44,802 nt of DNA from Cyanophora paradoxa. Its lineage: Eukaryota > Glaucocystophyceae > Cyanophorales > Cyanophoraceae. Shown piece after piece: positions 1-10,410 of the stretch; the stretch's first letter is position 1, and the number at the start of each line of letters is the position of its first letter. The stretch is from the NCBI GenBank assembly GCA_004431415.1, contig QPMI01000128.1, positions 1 to 44,802 of the forward strand, in the 5' to 3' direction. A program made the position numbers and the translations under genes. The notes below the pieces were generated by a model that saw nothing but the letters and a program-made list of their open reading frames with translations, ran no database searches and had not been told where the DNA came from.

Positions 1-78
1 TCGTCTGTCCGCGGCCGTCGATCGCATCTGTCAGCAGCGGTCGGTCGTCTGTTCTCAGCCTGGCAGCGCGTCAGCACG

Positions 79-3000
79 ATGGGGTGCTGCTCCTCGGCGC
101 TACGCGAGCGGACGCGGGCTGAGCCGGGACGGGAGGCGCCCGCTCCCGGCCATGGCCATGGGGGTCCAGAGAGGGACTTCAAGCCGGGAGTTCGCGTACG
201 CGAAGTCGTCGTCCAGCTCGACGTCGACGCCGAGCCACCGGCCGCGGCCGCGGCGCCCGCGGCCGCCGTCACGGTCAATTCCAGATCTAGAGACTTCCAA
301 CCGTCCGCGGGAGCGGCAGCGACCGCCCCAGCCGCGGCCGCTCCGCCTGCAGCCGCCCACATGTACGTTGCGGGTCTGCAAGGCATGCCCGCGATCGAGA
401 AGAAGCCGATCGGCATGCATATGGACGGTGCGGCGCAAGTGACGTGCGCCGCCGCCCGCCTCCGGCGATCCGCGGCCGCCGCAAACACCCGATCGCGCCT
501 GGCCGCCGAGGGACCTCCGCCCCCTCGCGAGCGCGCCGTCCGCATCTTCGTCTCTTCCACCTTCGGTGCGCCTCATGATCGGCTTGCAAGTGTACTCCTG
601 TGTACTCCTCGACGTGTACTCCTAGACCGCCAAGCTTTAAGATGAGCCTCATGATCGGGCCTAGGCTTAGGGCCTCTTTCCCTGGACCTAGGGCCTTCCC
701 TCGCCTTAGACTCCTTGACTAGCTAGTTCCGCCCAGCCCTAGCCCGTCCCCAGCCGCCAGCTCTGCCGCTCGTGATCCCGGTCGCCTCACTAGACTCGCC
801 CCGCAGAGGACATACTAGTACTGCTTAGCCCTAGCCGCCAGCTTCAATTTGATTGTGACGGTCGCCTCACTGGACTCGCCCCGCAGAGGACATGGCGGGG
901 GAGCGCGACGCGATCCGCGCCGTCGCGCACCCGCGGCTGCACGCCCTCTGCGCCGAGCGCGGCCTCTTCCTCCACGTCGGCGACCTCCGGTGCGCTCGCA
1001 CGCGCGGCACGTCGGCGCGTGCGCGGTCCGGCGCGTTACATAGAGCGCTATATCTTAGATCCGGCTATAGCTAGGCAGGGCGGTGCCCGGATCCCCGCGC
1101 ACCGCCGTTTCCTGCAACTCGGCCCCCGAAGTTCGCGACCGTGAATCTCTCTTTGCGCAGGTGGGGCATCCGAGATGAGGAAGTCGCCAGCGGCGAGGTG
1201 AGCCGCCCATCCCCCCCTCCGCCCCCCCCCCCCCCCCCACCGCCCTTTCCGGCCCGCTAGGCCCCTGCCCCTCCTCCGCTCTCCCTTCCCCCCTACCCCC
1301 CTACCCCTCCCCCTCCGTCCTTCATCCCTCCCCGCCCCCCCCTCTCCTCCACCCCCTTCTCCTCCCTCTCGCCATCCCCGCCCGCTGCTGCCCACCCCCG
1401 TTCTCCCCCTTCCATTTCCCTTCTACCCCCGCGCCGCGTCACCTCCCTCGCCCCGCCTTGCTCCTCATCCCCCGACTCCCCCCTCCCCTCCCCCCCCCCC
1501 CCGGCTTTCTTTCCCTTCGCCTCGCGCCCTTCTTCCCCTTTCCACCCTTCTCCCGCCCCCCCCCCCCCCCCCCCTTCCCTCTTCAGCCTCGTCAGCCTCT
1601 CCCTCTCTGCTCGAACTCCAGCGAATCGCTCTGACAGCCGGCGCCCGTCCTGCTTTCAGGTCATCAGGATCTGCCTTCGGGAGGTGCACCGGAGCTCTTA
1701 TTTCGTCGGTCTGATCAAAGGTTCGCCTCTGAAGGTTTACGATTGATTGAGTCGGAAGCTTGCGATATCGATTGAGCCAGAGACATGATTGCGCGCCGCG
1801 CAGGGCGCTACGGATGGCACATGTGCCCGACTGCACAGACAGACAAGGAAAGGAAAGGCAACGAGGACTTCCGCTTGTGAGCAGCTCCAGCTCTCGAGGG
1901 CGCCGGCAGGCGGGCAGGCGAATCGTCCTTCAATTACTTATTTGAGCGACGTACCCCCCCCCCGCAGGAACCTCGAGGTCGCGGCCCCCGAATTCCCGTG
2001 GGTACATGAGTTCAGCAACCGGTCTGTAACGGAGATCGGTGCGCAGATCCCGGATTTCGGGCAATAATAATATCTATGGCGCTTTGTTGAGGCTTCATGC
2101 CTCACCTGATTATGACGATCGTTCCGCAGAGATGCGCGCCGGGGTACTCCGTAACCCGCAGGTGATCTCGATCTCGTCTTATATTTCGATTCATATCGCC
2201 TCGATTCGCTTCCTCATTCGCCGCACGCGCGCCCCGCTCAGGCCGCGCGTGGAAGGACGCTCTTCTACTTTGCCGAAGGGGCGGCGCCGGATGCGAGGGA
2301 AGGGCGCTACGCCGCGGAGCAGCTCGAGAAGCTCAAGGAAGAGATCCGCGGCACGGGCCTCCCCGTCGCGGGGTACATGACGACCGAGCTCGAGAGACTG
2401 GCCGTCGACATGAGCCGCGCCCTCGGCGAGGTGCGATCAGATCGGATCAGATCGTATCGTATCGTATCGTGTTCAAACTCAAGTGCGGGGAACCGGCTCA
2501 GATGATCGAGCGCGACTTCCCTCTGGGCCGCCAGGAGACGTGGCTGCAGCAGGAGCGGGTCGCGCAGGCTTCGTTCGCGGATCCGCTGAGGCGAACGTTC
2601 GTCGGAGACCCGCGGGAAGCAGCCGCCCTCGACGCATACGCCGCAGGGGCGGCGAACCCGAGCAAGAAGCTCGTGCTGGTTTGCCCCGAGAAGTCCAGCG
2701 GGCTTGGGACGAGCTGTGCGTTCTCTTCCTTTGTGTCATGTGCATTCTACTTGTTGCTAACTCTCGAGTTCCCGATTCGTGCGCCAGCTCTGCTGGCGGA
2801 CTGGTCCGCGAGGTGGGCCGCCCAGCACCCGAAGGACTTCACAATCGCGCACTTCGTCGGCGGCTCGCGCGGCAGCTTCCAGTTCTCGTCCATCGCCCGG
2901 TCCGCATCGCTAGCTGCTGCAGGCAAAATATGAACCAATCCACTATAATTATACAGCTGCAGTAAACGAGCGTGATCTATCACGATCATATAAAATATCA

Positions 3001-6000
3001 GCAAGCAAAAATTAAAGCGCTGTGTGGATCTAGACTTCCAAAGTCGAACTGCGTTTAATTTTATTTGATTTGGTGCTGCGCAGGCGTATCCGCGAGGAGG
3101 TGGTGGAGCGCTGGCCGGGCCAGGCGGACCTCGATTTGGGCGGGCGGGAGACGGAGGTCGTGGCGCGCCTGAAGAGGTGGCTCGAGGCCGGCAGCCACGA
3201 GTGGCCGGGGACGCTCGTGCTGGTGCTGGACGCCCTGGAGCGGCTGCAGGGCGACGTCGGGGTGCGCTCGCTGCAGTGGCTCCCCCGACGGTTGGGCCCG
3301 GCCCTTCGGATCGTCGCGTCGTGCGCCGATGGTGCGTGCGTGCGTGCGGGCTCGGATCTCGCGTGTGTTGTTTAATTCTCCGCCAAAACGTTAACGTACT
3401 CTGGAGCAGGCCCGAGTTGGCAGGCGTTCAGAATCGCCGACTCCGAGGCCGGGGAGCAGTTCCACTCGCAAATCACCGTGGCGAACTTCGACGTCGATCG
3501 GCGGCAGGAGATCGTCCACCGCGTCCTGCGCGAGCAGGGCCGCAAGCTCGACCCCGACCGCGTCCGCCGCATCGCCGACGCGTACGCGTGCGGGAACCCG
3601 TGCGTTCTTTCTGTTTAATTCGCGATCCATTCCATTAATATTATAAATGGTGCATCGTTATTCATCGCTCATTCTTTGAATTCCACTCTACGTACCAGGC
3701 TGTTCCTTCGGACACTTCTGGACGAGCTGTCGGCCGTGGCGGTGCACGCGACGCTGGACGGAGCCATCGCCTCGTGCCTCGGCTGCGGGGACGCGGAGTC
3801 CCTCTTCCGCCTCGTGTTCGCGCGACTGGCGCGGCAGTACGTATACGGCAGGGGCGAGGAAGGAGAGGAGCGGAACCCGGTCGCGCTCGTGGCGGGCGCG
3901 GTGGTCTGCTCGCGCCACGGGATGACGGAGGGCGAGCTGAAGGCGCTGCTCCGCGTGGGCGAGGGCGGTTCGAATTCGATGACGGAGGTGCGCAGTTTTC
4001 GAAGTCAGAGTCGGCGTTAACGTTTCGCTGAGCGTTAACGTTTCTGGGGCGACAGATCCAGTGGAGCCTGCTGTGGCACGGCATTCTTCCAACGCTCGTG
4101 AGCCGAGGTGCGAGCAGTCGAATCCGTTGACGTCCGAACCAGTTTAGCAGATCTCGATATAATTACGCTGTGTGGACTAACTAACGCTTTCTTTAATTAT
4201 CAGATGGCGTCTACGGTTTCGGCCACCGCTGCGCTGCCCAGGTGCGCGCGGGCGACTGTTCTCTCGTCGTCTCTCGCGCCTCCCAACGACGTCGACCTGC
4301 AGGCGGCGGCGTTCCAGTTCGGCCTGTCGGCCCAAGAGTACGCGTTCGGGAACCCCGTCGGGGATCCAAAGGACACGGAGGCGCGGCAGCGCCTGCACGG
4401 GCGGCTCGGCATCTTCTTCGCTGCGCGGGAGCCGTCGCAGCGGCGCGCCGAGGAGGGACCCTGGGCGCTGGCGCGGGCGGGGCGCGCAGATCTGCACGGG
4501 GAAGCCATCGCGGCGCTCCTGTGCGAGGCGGACGTGCTGGGCGGGCTGGAGCTGGCAGAGCTCGCCGACCTGTGGCGCCTCAGCGGCCGATCCCGCGAGG
4601 CCGCCGCGCGCTTCGAGGCGCGCCTGGCCGCCTACGCGGCGAGCCGCGGCCAAGACCCGTTCTTCCGCGGAGAGGCGGAGTACCTGTACCGCGCCGGGCG
4701 CGTCCTCGAGGAAATGAGCCGCCCCGCGGAGGGCATTCCTTTCCTGCAGGTGCTATATATATTAGTATATAAGCTACGAACACGATATGGTTTCGATTCG
4801 ATCTAATGTCACTAATTACTTCCTCGCGGCGCAGCGGGCGCTGGCGATGGACGAGGCGGACCCGGAGGTGGGACCCGGGCACCCCCAGACAGCTGAGGCG
4901 CTGCACGAGCTGGCAAGGCTGTACCAGGCGGACGGGCAGTACTCCGCGGCGCTACCGCCGCTCCAGGTTCGAATCCGTCGCGAGCCGAGCCGATCATATC
5001 GTATTGTATCAGATCAGACCATACGCGATCTGACAAGGCACGCGTACGCAGCGTGCCCTCGAGATCAGCGAGGCGGCGTGCGGCGCCGCGCACGCGGGCA
5101 CCTCGCGCGTGGTGCACAGCCTCGCGCGACTTTACCACGAGATCGGCGAGTACGAGACGGCGCTTCCGTTGTACGAGGTGCGCGCGGCGTCACAATACAC
5201 ATAATGATCAATTTAAATCAGCTGCGAAAACGATGGACGCTGGAGCACTCTAGTCGTATTTAACGAAGGGAACATAGAGGCTTTTCTTGTCTCAGTGTGT
5301 GCGATCGCGAGCTGACGCCGCCGCCGGCGCAGCGGCACCTCGAGACTGAGAAGGCGGCTTGCGACCCGAGCTTGGCCACGGCTGATGCAAAGCACGACCT
5401 GGGCAAGCTGTTCCGCGACATGGGCGACGTCCTCACCGGGAGCGAGCTCGTAGAGGTCCGTGAATTCTCGATAAAAACAACATTTATGCTGTTCGCGTTT
5501 GCGTCACCTCATTTTCGGCCGCGGGGGACGGGGCGCAGGAGGCGTGGCGGGATGCCGTGGAATTGTGCGGGCCGGACCACCCGGAGGTCGCGACGCTGAG
5601 CCAGTCCTTCGCCCCGTCGGTCGGCTCTCCCGACGCCTTTGAGTTGCGCATGCATACGCGGAGCATGCTCAAATCCGACAAGAAATTAAATACGCATGAA
5701 TTGAACGCGATGTGCCCGTGGCGCAGAAAGCCGTGCTGATCAACCGCAACGCGTTCGGGGCGGAGCACCCGCGGACGGCCGCGGCGGAGCGCGTGCTCGG
5801 GGCCTTCTACCACGCGACGGGGGACTACGCGAGGGCGCTGCCCCTGCTCGAGGTGCGATTGCACCCGAAGCGACGTCGACTCGGTTCTAGATCTGAGATC
5901 TAGATCTTGAACTTGGATCATAGCGACCTAGATCTGAGATCTAGAACTTAGATCATAGCTACTCAGGTGCGAATCGGCCAAAGTAATCTAGAGCGCATGC

Positions 6001-7322
6001 GCATGCACCTCATAGCTAGGCCTTAGCACCTCATAGCTAGGCCTAGAGCGCTCTCTAGACCTAGGCGCAGGAAGGCGCTGCCCCTGCTCGAGGTGCGATA
6101 AGTCCGTACCAAGGTCTAGAGAGCACATTTACTACGATACATATCTCACAGATCTAGAGGCCTAGGTCCGTCACAGCGTGTACACTGGGCGGCTGACGGG
6201 GCGCACGCACGCGCGCCGGGCGCAGAAGTCCCTCGCAAGGCTGCAGGAGGCCTGCGGCCCGGGCCACCCCGAGGCGTGCGAGGCGCTGCACGCTCTGGCC
6301 CGGCTTCGCCGCGACATGGGAGACGGCGCCCAGGCCCTCGATCTCTGCCAGGTGTGTAGACGGCTGCGGGGATGCATATATATATGTGCCTGGCCTGCTT
6401 CTAGTTCTAGAGAATCGCCCTGACGGCTGACGGCTGACGGCGGCCGCGGGCTGGGCCGCTCGGGCGCAGCGCGACCTCGCGATCCGGGAGGAGGCGCGCG
6501 GCCCCGAGCACCCCGACACGGCCGCGGCGCTCGACGCGCTCGGCTGCCTGCACGCCGAGCGCGGCGACTTTGCGGCCGCCCTCCCGCTCCTCGAGGTGCT
6601 CATGCGCGCCTCTCTTCGAATTTCCGAAATTTCCGCGTTGCCTGCGCCTCGCCTGACCTCGACACGCGCGCGCGCGCAGCGGTCCCTGAGGATCCGCCGG
6701 GCGAAGTTCGCGGCGCAGAACCCGCTGGCCAAGCAGGCGCAGAAGACGCTGGCGCTCGTCGAGCGGCTCGCGCGGACTTCTTCGGATTTGGGCTGCGCCG
6801 AAGCGACGCGGCTCCTGGAGGCGAGCGAGCCTACCCCCCTTCCCTTCCACTTCCCCCCTAAGCTTCTCCGCGCAGGAGGCGCTGGCCGCCCAGGAGCCGG
6901 CGCTGGGCGCCGCCCACCTCGACGTCGCGGAGGCGATGTGCGCGCTGGGCGACGCCGCCGCCGCGCGGGGCCAGCGGCAGGAGGCCCTCGCGTACTTCAA
7001 GGTCAGATCTGATCTGATCTGATTTAATTCTGATCTGATTCAATCTGATCTGATTCTGATCTGATCTGACCGGCTGGCGCAGAGGGCGCTGGTGGTGCGC
7101 CGGGAGCAGCTGGGGGAGGAGCACCCGAAGACGCTCCGCGCCGCCGCCGCCCGCGCCGCGCTCCGGCCGGAATTTGATCCGGAGGTCGACGCCGTGGCGA
7201 AGTCTCCGGACGAGCAATACAGCTCCATGTTCATGAATTTCGGGGTAGCGGGAGCCACGAAGCCCAAGATCAAGGCCCCGGCCTGCATCTTACCGCCCGG
7301 CCCGCGGCGAATCAGAACCTGA
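79..7322 (+). CDS. NPHP3-like: Nephrocystin-3-like protein (host gene, 26 exons)
   Basis: I built this spliced model by hand from AG/GT borders and phase. Exons: 79-565, 887-989, 1161-1197, 1660-1720, 1804-1876, 1968-2038, 2130-2161, 2242-2430, 2502-2715, 2788-2899, 3084-3331, 3410-3599, 3699-3987, 4056-4107, 4204-4241, 4303-4749, 4835-4966, 5052-5177, 5333-5455, 5539-5619, 5727-5852, 6226-6351, 6470-6595, 6680-6820, 6876-7001, 7083-7322. They total 3,990 nt (1,329 aa plus stop); human NPHP3 is about 1,330 aa. The N-terminus MGCCSS fits myristoylation plus palmitoylation. RIFVSSTF joined to EDMAGERD and LRWGIRDEE is DUF4062. SSGLGTSSLLADW sits where the P-loop of NPHP3-like NTPases lies but lacks the Lys. 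VLVLDALERL is Walker-B-like. The last ten exons are mostly 126 nt, one 42-residue KLC-type TPR each. NPHP3 acts at the base of cilia, so a ciliary role is inferred. Exon 20 (81 nt) gives only half a TPR and is the least certain. Exon 24 uses a GC donor. Confidence 0.88.
780..893 (+). repeat. Duplicated 3' splice-site region in intron 1
   Basis: A segment containing GTCGCCTCACT, GACTCGCCCCGCAG and AGGACAT occurs twice about 80 bp apart. The second copy is the real acceptor of exon 2, because its frame continues into the DUF4062 motif. The first copy runs into in-frame stops soon after and looks like a decoy acceptor made by a short tandem duplication. Confidence 0.6.
1198..1659 (+). other. Intron 3: long C-rich polypyrimidine tract
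   Basis: This 462-bp intron of the nephrocystin-3-like gene is almost pure pyrimidine on the + strand from about 1,205 to 1,610, with several C runs longer than ten. No exon-like sequence is visible inside it. Such tracts can form triplex DNA, or G-quadruplexes on the other strand, and are hard to sequence, so exact run lengths are doubtful. Confidence 0.7.
5880..6101 (+). repeat. Intronic GATCT/CTAGG short repeats and exon remnant
   Basis: The intron after exon 21 holds repeated CTAGATCTGAGATCTAG-type words (5,885-5,965) and repeated CTCATAGCTAGGCCT words (6,008-6,045). At 6,071-6,099 there is a copy of the last 27 or so bases of exon 21 together with its donor, preceded by a usable CGCAG acceptor. 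It looks like a duplicated exon end rather than a working exon. Similar GATCT-rich repeats fill introns at 2,430-2,470 and 7,003-7,070. Confidence 0.5.
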
Positions 7323-8560
7323 AGCCTAGAGCAGATATATTATATCCAGCTGGCCATGGGTCAAAACGGTGCACGTGATTCAATTTTAGGTAGCACATAT
7401 TTGCAAATCAGAATACAATGAAGAATTCAAGGCCGTTGCTTTCGACGTCGACCCAAGAAGATCTAAATCTGCGGGCATGCAGTGCTTCAAACCTTTTTAG
7501 ACACTAGTACTCTATAGCTATAGCTAGATCTGCGGGCGTCTCGGCCGGGGGACCCGGGAGCCCCTCGCGGACCTGGTACGCGCGCAGCCCGTCGCCCCAG
7601 TCGCCCTTCTCTTGGGAAGCAGCTGCCCCCTGCCCCCACCCTTGAGCCGGCCCCCTGCTGTGTAGTACCCCCCGCCCCCTGCCGGTCGCGGCGGAATCGC
7701 TTTTTATAATTAGAGCCGCGTCTCAAACTTATCTTGGATACCGCCGAGCTCGCTGCACTGGCTCATAATATTAATATTGTAATGTTCTTTTTTTTTGTGA
7801 ATTACCGGCCACAGTCTCTAGACACCAGCACTGCGGGGGCTGCCCAGGGGGCATAAAGACAAAAAAGCAAAATAACTAAGACAAGAGCACGAAGAAAGAT
7901 AAGACAAAGAACCAAAATCGACAATAAAAAAGGAAAGACACAGAGCTCGAGACAGATCGATAGCGAGAAGAGACGATAAATCGAGCAGATGTAGGGACAG
8001 AGGATAACTGACACGAAGAAAAGCCAGAGCTAGAGATACCATCAATATCAGAAGGAATTACATCACTAATGTTCAATAATGCGAAATGTACAATGATATA
8101 CACATGTACAGCTGCCAGGGTCCGAAAAACGCTGGAGAGGTTAGGCGAGCGAAACGTCCAGGGACGGCCATATGCATGGCCACATACATGCACGCACTAG
8201 CTTGTCGATTGGCTATTTGCAGCGAAAACATTCCTTTGTTCCCAGGAGCACAAGATCTAAAAAGAGAAGGAAAGACTAGCCTAGTATACGCAGCTTGTCC
8301 TCTTATCCTACGTATACGACGGCGCGCACGCGCATCTCTCTCGGGGGGCGGCCCTCGCGCTCGCAGAGGACGCGGACCGCTCCGGTGGGGAGAGTGGGAA
8401 GCTGCGTGCAGACTGCCCGGAAGGGGCGCGGGGGTTGGGGGGTTGGGGTGGGTGGTGGGTGGGTGGTGGGGGGGGGGGGGGGGACGGTGAACGCGGGTAG
8501 CTATAGCTGCGTGCAGCGGCGAAGGGGCAGACTCGCGGGACGAAGGGGCAATCTGGAGGC
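7323..8560. other. Host intergenic region, no confident gene
   Basis: No complete gene is visible downstream of the nephrocystin-3-like gene. On the - strand, 7,504-7,602 reads as a possible terminal exon (starts DWGDGLRAYQVREGL, ends at a TAG), which could be the 3' end of an interrupted or convergent host gene; this is weak. From about 7,800 to 8,090 the sequence is purine-rich without coding signal. It ends in the G-rich tract and hairpin listed separately. Confidence 0.4.
8429..8483 (+). other. G-quadruplex-forming G tract
   Basis: More than ten runs of three or more G separated by one- or two-base spacers, ending in an uninterrupted run of about 16 G, within 60 bp. It lies at the host side of the change from GC-rich host to AT-rich viral DNA. 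The run length may be inaccurate. Confidence 0.6.
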
Positions 8561-8631
8561 ACACATAAAGGAAAACAAATATTTAACCCTCGCGTTCCGC
8601 TCAGGTTAAATATTTGTTTTTCTTTATGTGT
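8561..8631. repeat. 28-bp-stem hairpin at the host/virus composition border
   Basis: ACACATAAAGGAAAACAAAT and the following eight bases (8,561-8,588) pair with 8,604-8,631, with one mismatch and a 15-base loop (8,589-8,603). The base composition switches from GC-rich to strongly AT-rich exactly here. It may be the left end of the outer element or a footprint of its integration. I could not identify a partner copy at the other end because the outer element runs past the window. Confidence 0.55.
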
Positions 8632-8857
8632 TTTAATACAAATTTAATATGAATTTAACATGAATTTATAGATATTTTATATAAATTAAACATGTAATAA
8701 TATATATTTATATGTAATTATCGATATAATCATGATGAAATTAATGTACAATTCGATATAATCACGATATGTACAATGTAAAAATGATATGATCGCGATA
8801 TGTTCTATGTAAATCGATATGTTTAATTAATTAATAGTGTGATTCATTTAATGATAA

Positions 8858-9503
8858 GGTGGGGCGGTGGGGTCTGGTTGGGTCTGTTTTTCGAATTGCT
8901 ATAATTTTCTTGGCGTTCTAAATTTTTCTGAAAAGTGACCCCACCACACCCCACCACCCCACCCTATCGATTAATTTATATTTCCATACCTAATTATATG
9001 TTAATTTCAATCTAATTTATATCAATTTGAAAGAGGGGGATGCTATAATTTATGGTAATGGTGGGGTGTAAGGTGGGGTGTAATTTGTTACGGAATCAGT
9101 GCGGGAATATCTACTATATCGAAGCCGCATTTAACATGTAAATACCGTTAGATCTGTACATGGTTGGGTGTAAATACCGTTAGATCTGTACACGCACACG
9201 TTAGATCTGTACATGGTTGGGTGTAATCTCGCACGTATTTGGGTCTAAAATACTATAATATCATATATTTATCGATACGGTGGGGCGGTGGGGTCTGGTG
9301 GGGCATGTTTTTGAAATTCATTATTTTTTGGGATCCGCTTAAAATTTTCTGGAAATTTGACCCCACCACACCCCACCCTCCCACCCTATCCATTAATTCA
9401 TACATCCCACACTTATTTATATGTTAATTTCAATCTAATATATAGCAATTTGAAAAGTGGGAATGCTATAATTTATGGTAACGGTGGGGTGTAGGGTGGG
9501 GTG
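8858..9503. repeat. Two tandem copies of a G/C-palindromic 230-bp repeat
   Basis: Each copy (about 8,858-9,080 and 9,279-9,503) starts with GGTGGGGCGGTGGGGTC, is followed about 60 bp later by the near reverse complement GACCCCACCACACCCCACC, and closes with GGTGGGGTGTA-type words. Between the copies (9,137-9,230), the words GTTAGATCTGTACATGG and GGTTGGGTGTAA are repeated two to three times. A related copy lies at 44,194-44,420. All three sit in gaps between genes of the outer element. No coding potential is seen from 8,632 to 9,528. Confidence 0.6.
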
Positions 9504-9528
9504 TCATTCCTTACTGATTCACGTAAGA

Positions 9529-9927
9529 TTAACTCGGAAATCGCGCTACTCTATGCCTCTCCGCTCTCTCCAAACCGCTAAACATACACGTTATCCTACC
9601 TTCTATCTCCTCCATTATTACTGATGTCTTACGCTCCGCTTCCGTACCACAAGTAAAAATATCGATTGCTAACATTCCCTGATCTGAATAGCAATGAGCG
9701 GTTAAATGGCTCTCATCGAGAAGTAAAACCATCGCAAAACCGGGTGGCGAAACACCACCATCGAAAATCTCGCAATGCTTGTGAACTACTCGGATACCTT
9801 GCTCTTGAATAATAGACTGAAAAAATTGCATTAACCATTCTGTTGTGGTCTTCAAGTTTTCCAACCCCACCATCAATGGATGATCGAACTTGTAATCTAA
9901 CATTACATGGAAACCGCGATGATTCAT
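9529..9927 (-). CDS. speD-like: S-adenosylmethionine decarboxylase-like protein (SpeD family)
   Basis: A 132-residue protein of the length of the bacterial/archaeal class 1B AdoMet decarboxylase proenzyme. These enzymes cleave themselves to make a pyruvoyl cofactor and then decarboxylate AdoMet to supply aminopropyl groups for spermidine. DESHLTAHC (71-79) and AIDIFTCG (87-94) match the two hallmark blocks. Relative to the Thermotoga enzyme (Ser63, His68, Cys83), Ser73, His78 and Cys93 keep exact spacing, with Glu72-Ser73 as the predicted self-cleavage bond. The N-terminal GFHVMLDY fits the family's first strand. It is the first gene of a row of - strand viral genes. Some viral and bacterial homologues have shifted to arginine or ornithine decarboxylation, so the substrate is inferred only. 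Confidence 0.85.
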   Translation of the reverse strand: MNHRGFHVMLDYKFDHPLMVGLENLKTTTEWLMQFFQSIIQEQGIRVVHKHCEIFDGGVSPPGFAMVLLLDESHLTAHCYSDQGMLAIDIFTCGTEAERKTSVIMEEIEGRITCMFSGLERAERHRVARFPS

Positions 9928-9966
9928 TTATGAATTATATAGAAAAATTAAAAACAAATTGGTAGG

Positions 9967-10116
9967 ATGCGAACCATCTTAGCCAAAGTATTCCCATATG
10001 AACTTGTCGATATCATAATGGTATATTATCATAAAACATGTCCAAGTTGCTTTGATACTTGCATTATAACCAAAGGAAAATGTGGGCAAATGCTTATTTC
10101 TCTTTCGAAACTTTAA
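9967..10116 (+). CDS. Small cysteine-containing ORF (49 aa), uncertain
   Basis: An ATG at 9,967 opens a 49-residue frame ending at the TAA at 10,114-10,116. It starts MRTILAKVFPYELVDIIMVY, which resembles a short F-box-like or BC-box-like N-terminal helix, followed by CPSC and two further cysteines. Its stop overlaps the stop of the convergent zinc-protein gene by a few bases. It fills a gap that otherwise has no gene, but it is short and could be chance. Confidence 0.3.
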   Translation: MRTILAKVFPYELVDIIMVYYHKTCPSCFDTCIITKGKCGQMLISLSKL

Positions 10117-10388
10117 TCAAAGTACAACATAATCGGTTTCTCTTCTATAACTATTCCCGATGTAGTCTTTTTTCTGTATGCATGGGATTGTTTCTTTGAA
10201 CATTCCCTACATCCGGTTCTTCCTTTTACATGGTTAAATGGATACGTTTGTATGGTCTTGTTACATTGTAGACACTTTACGGCGACCTTCTCCATTGCCT
10301 TCTTATACACAGTTTCGCTATAATCGAATTTGTCCAATCCATGAACCATTATCGCAGATTCAATAAACTTTCTTGTTTTTTCATCCAT
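10113..10388 (-). CDS. DUF723-like zinc-binding protein
   Basis: A 91-residue protein. Its body has the order F-x3-A-x3-HG-x3-(F/Y)DYS-x3-Y, then CLQC, then P-x2-H-x2-GRTGCRECSKK, the pattern of the small treble-clef (DUF723-like) domain found beside or inside homing-type endonucleases of phages and giant viruses. Two CxxC pairs (CLQC and CREC) would bind one zinc. No nuclease catalytic domain is present, so this is a free-standing copy of the DNA-binding or accessory domain. The function is inferred from the domain only. Confidence 0.6.
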   Translation of the reverse strand: MDEKTRKFIESAIMVHGLDKFDYSETVYKKAMEKVAVKCLQCNKTIQTYPFNHVKGRTGCRECSKKQSHAYRKKTTSGIVIEEKPIMLYFD

Positions 10389-10410
10389 TCCCTATATATA
10401 CCTTAGAAAT

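Noticed and set aside
100-652. Overlapping - strand frames in exon 1 and other GC-rich exons
   Set aside because: Open only because stop codons are rare at this base composition; no family-like content.
7815-8564. Leu/Ser/Phe-rich and Pro-rich - strand frames in the host gap
   Set aside because: They arise from purine-rich and G-rich low-complexity DNA and have no protein-like pattern.
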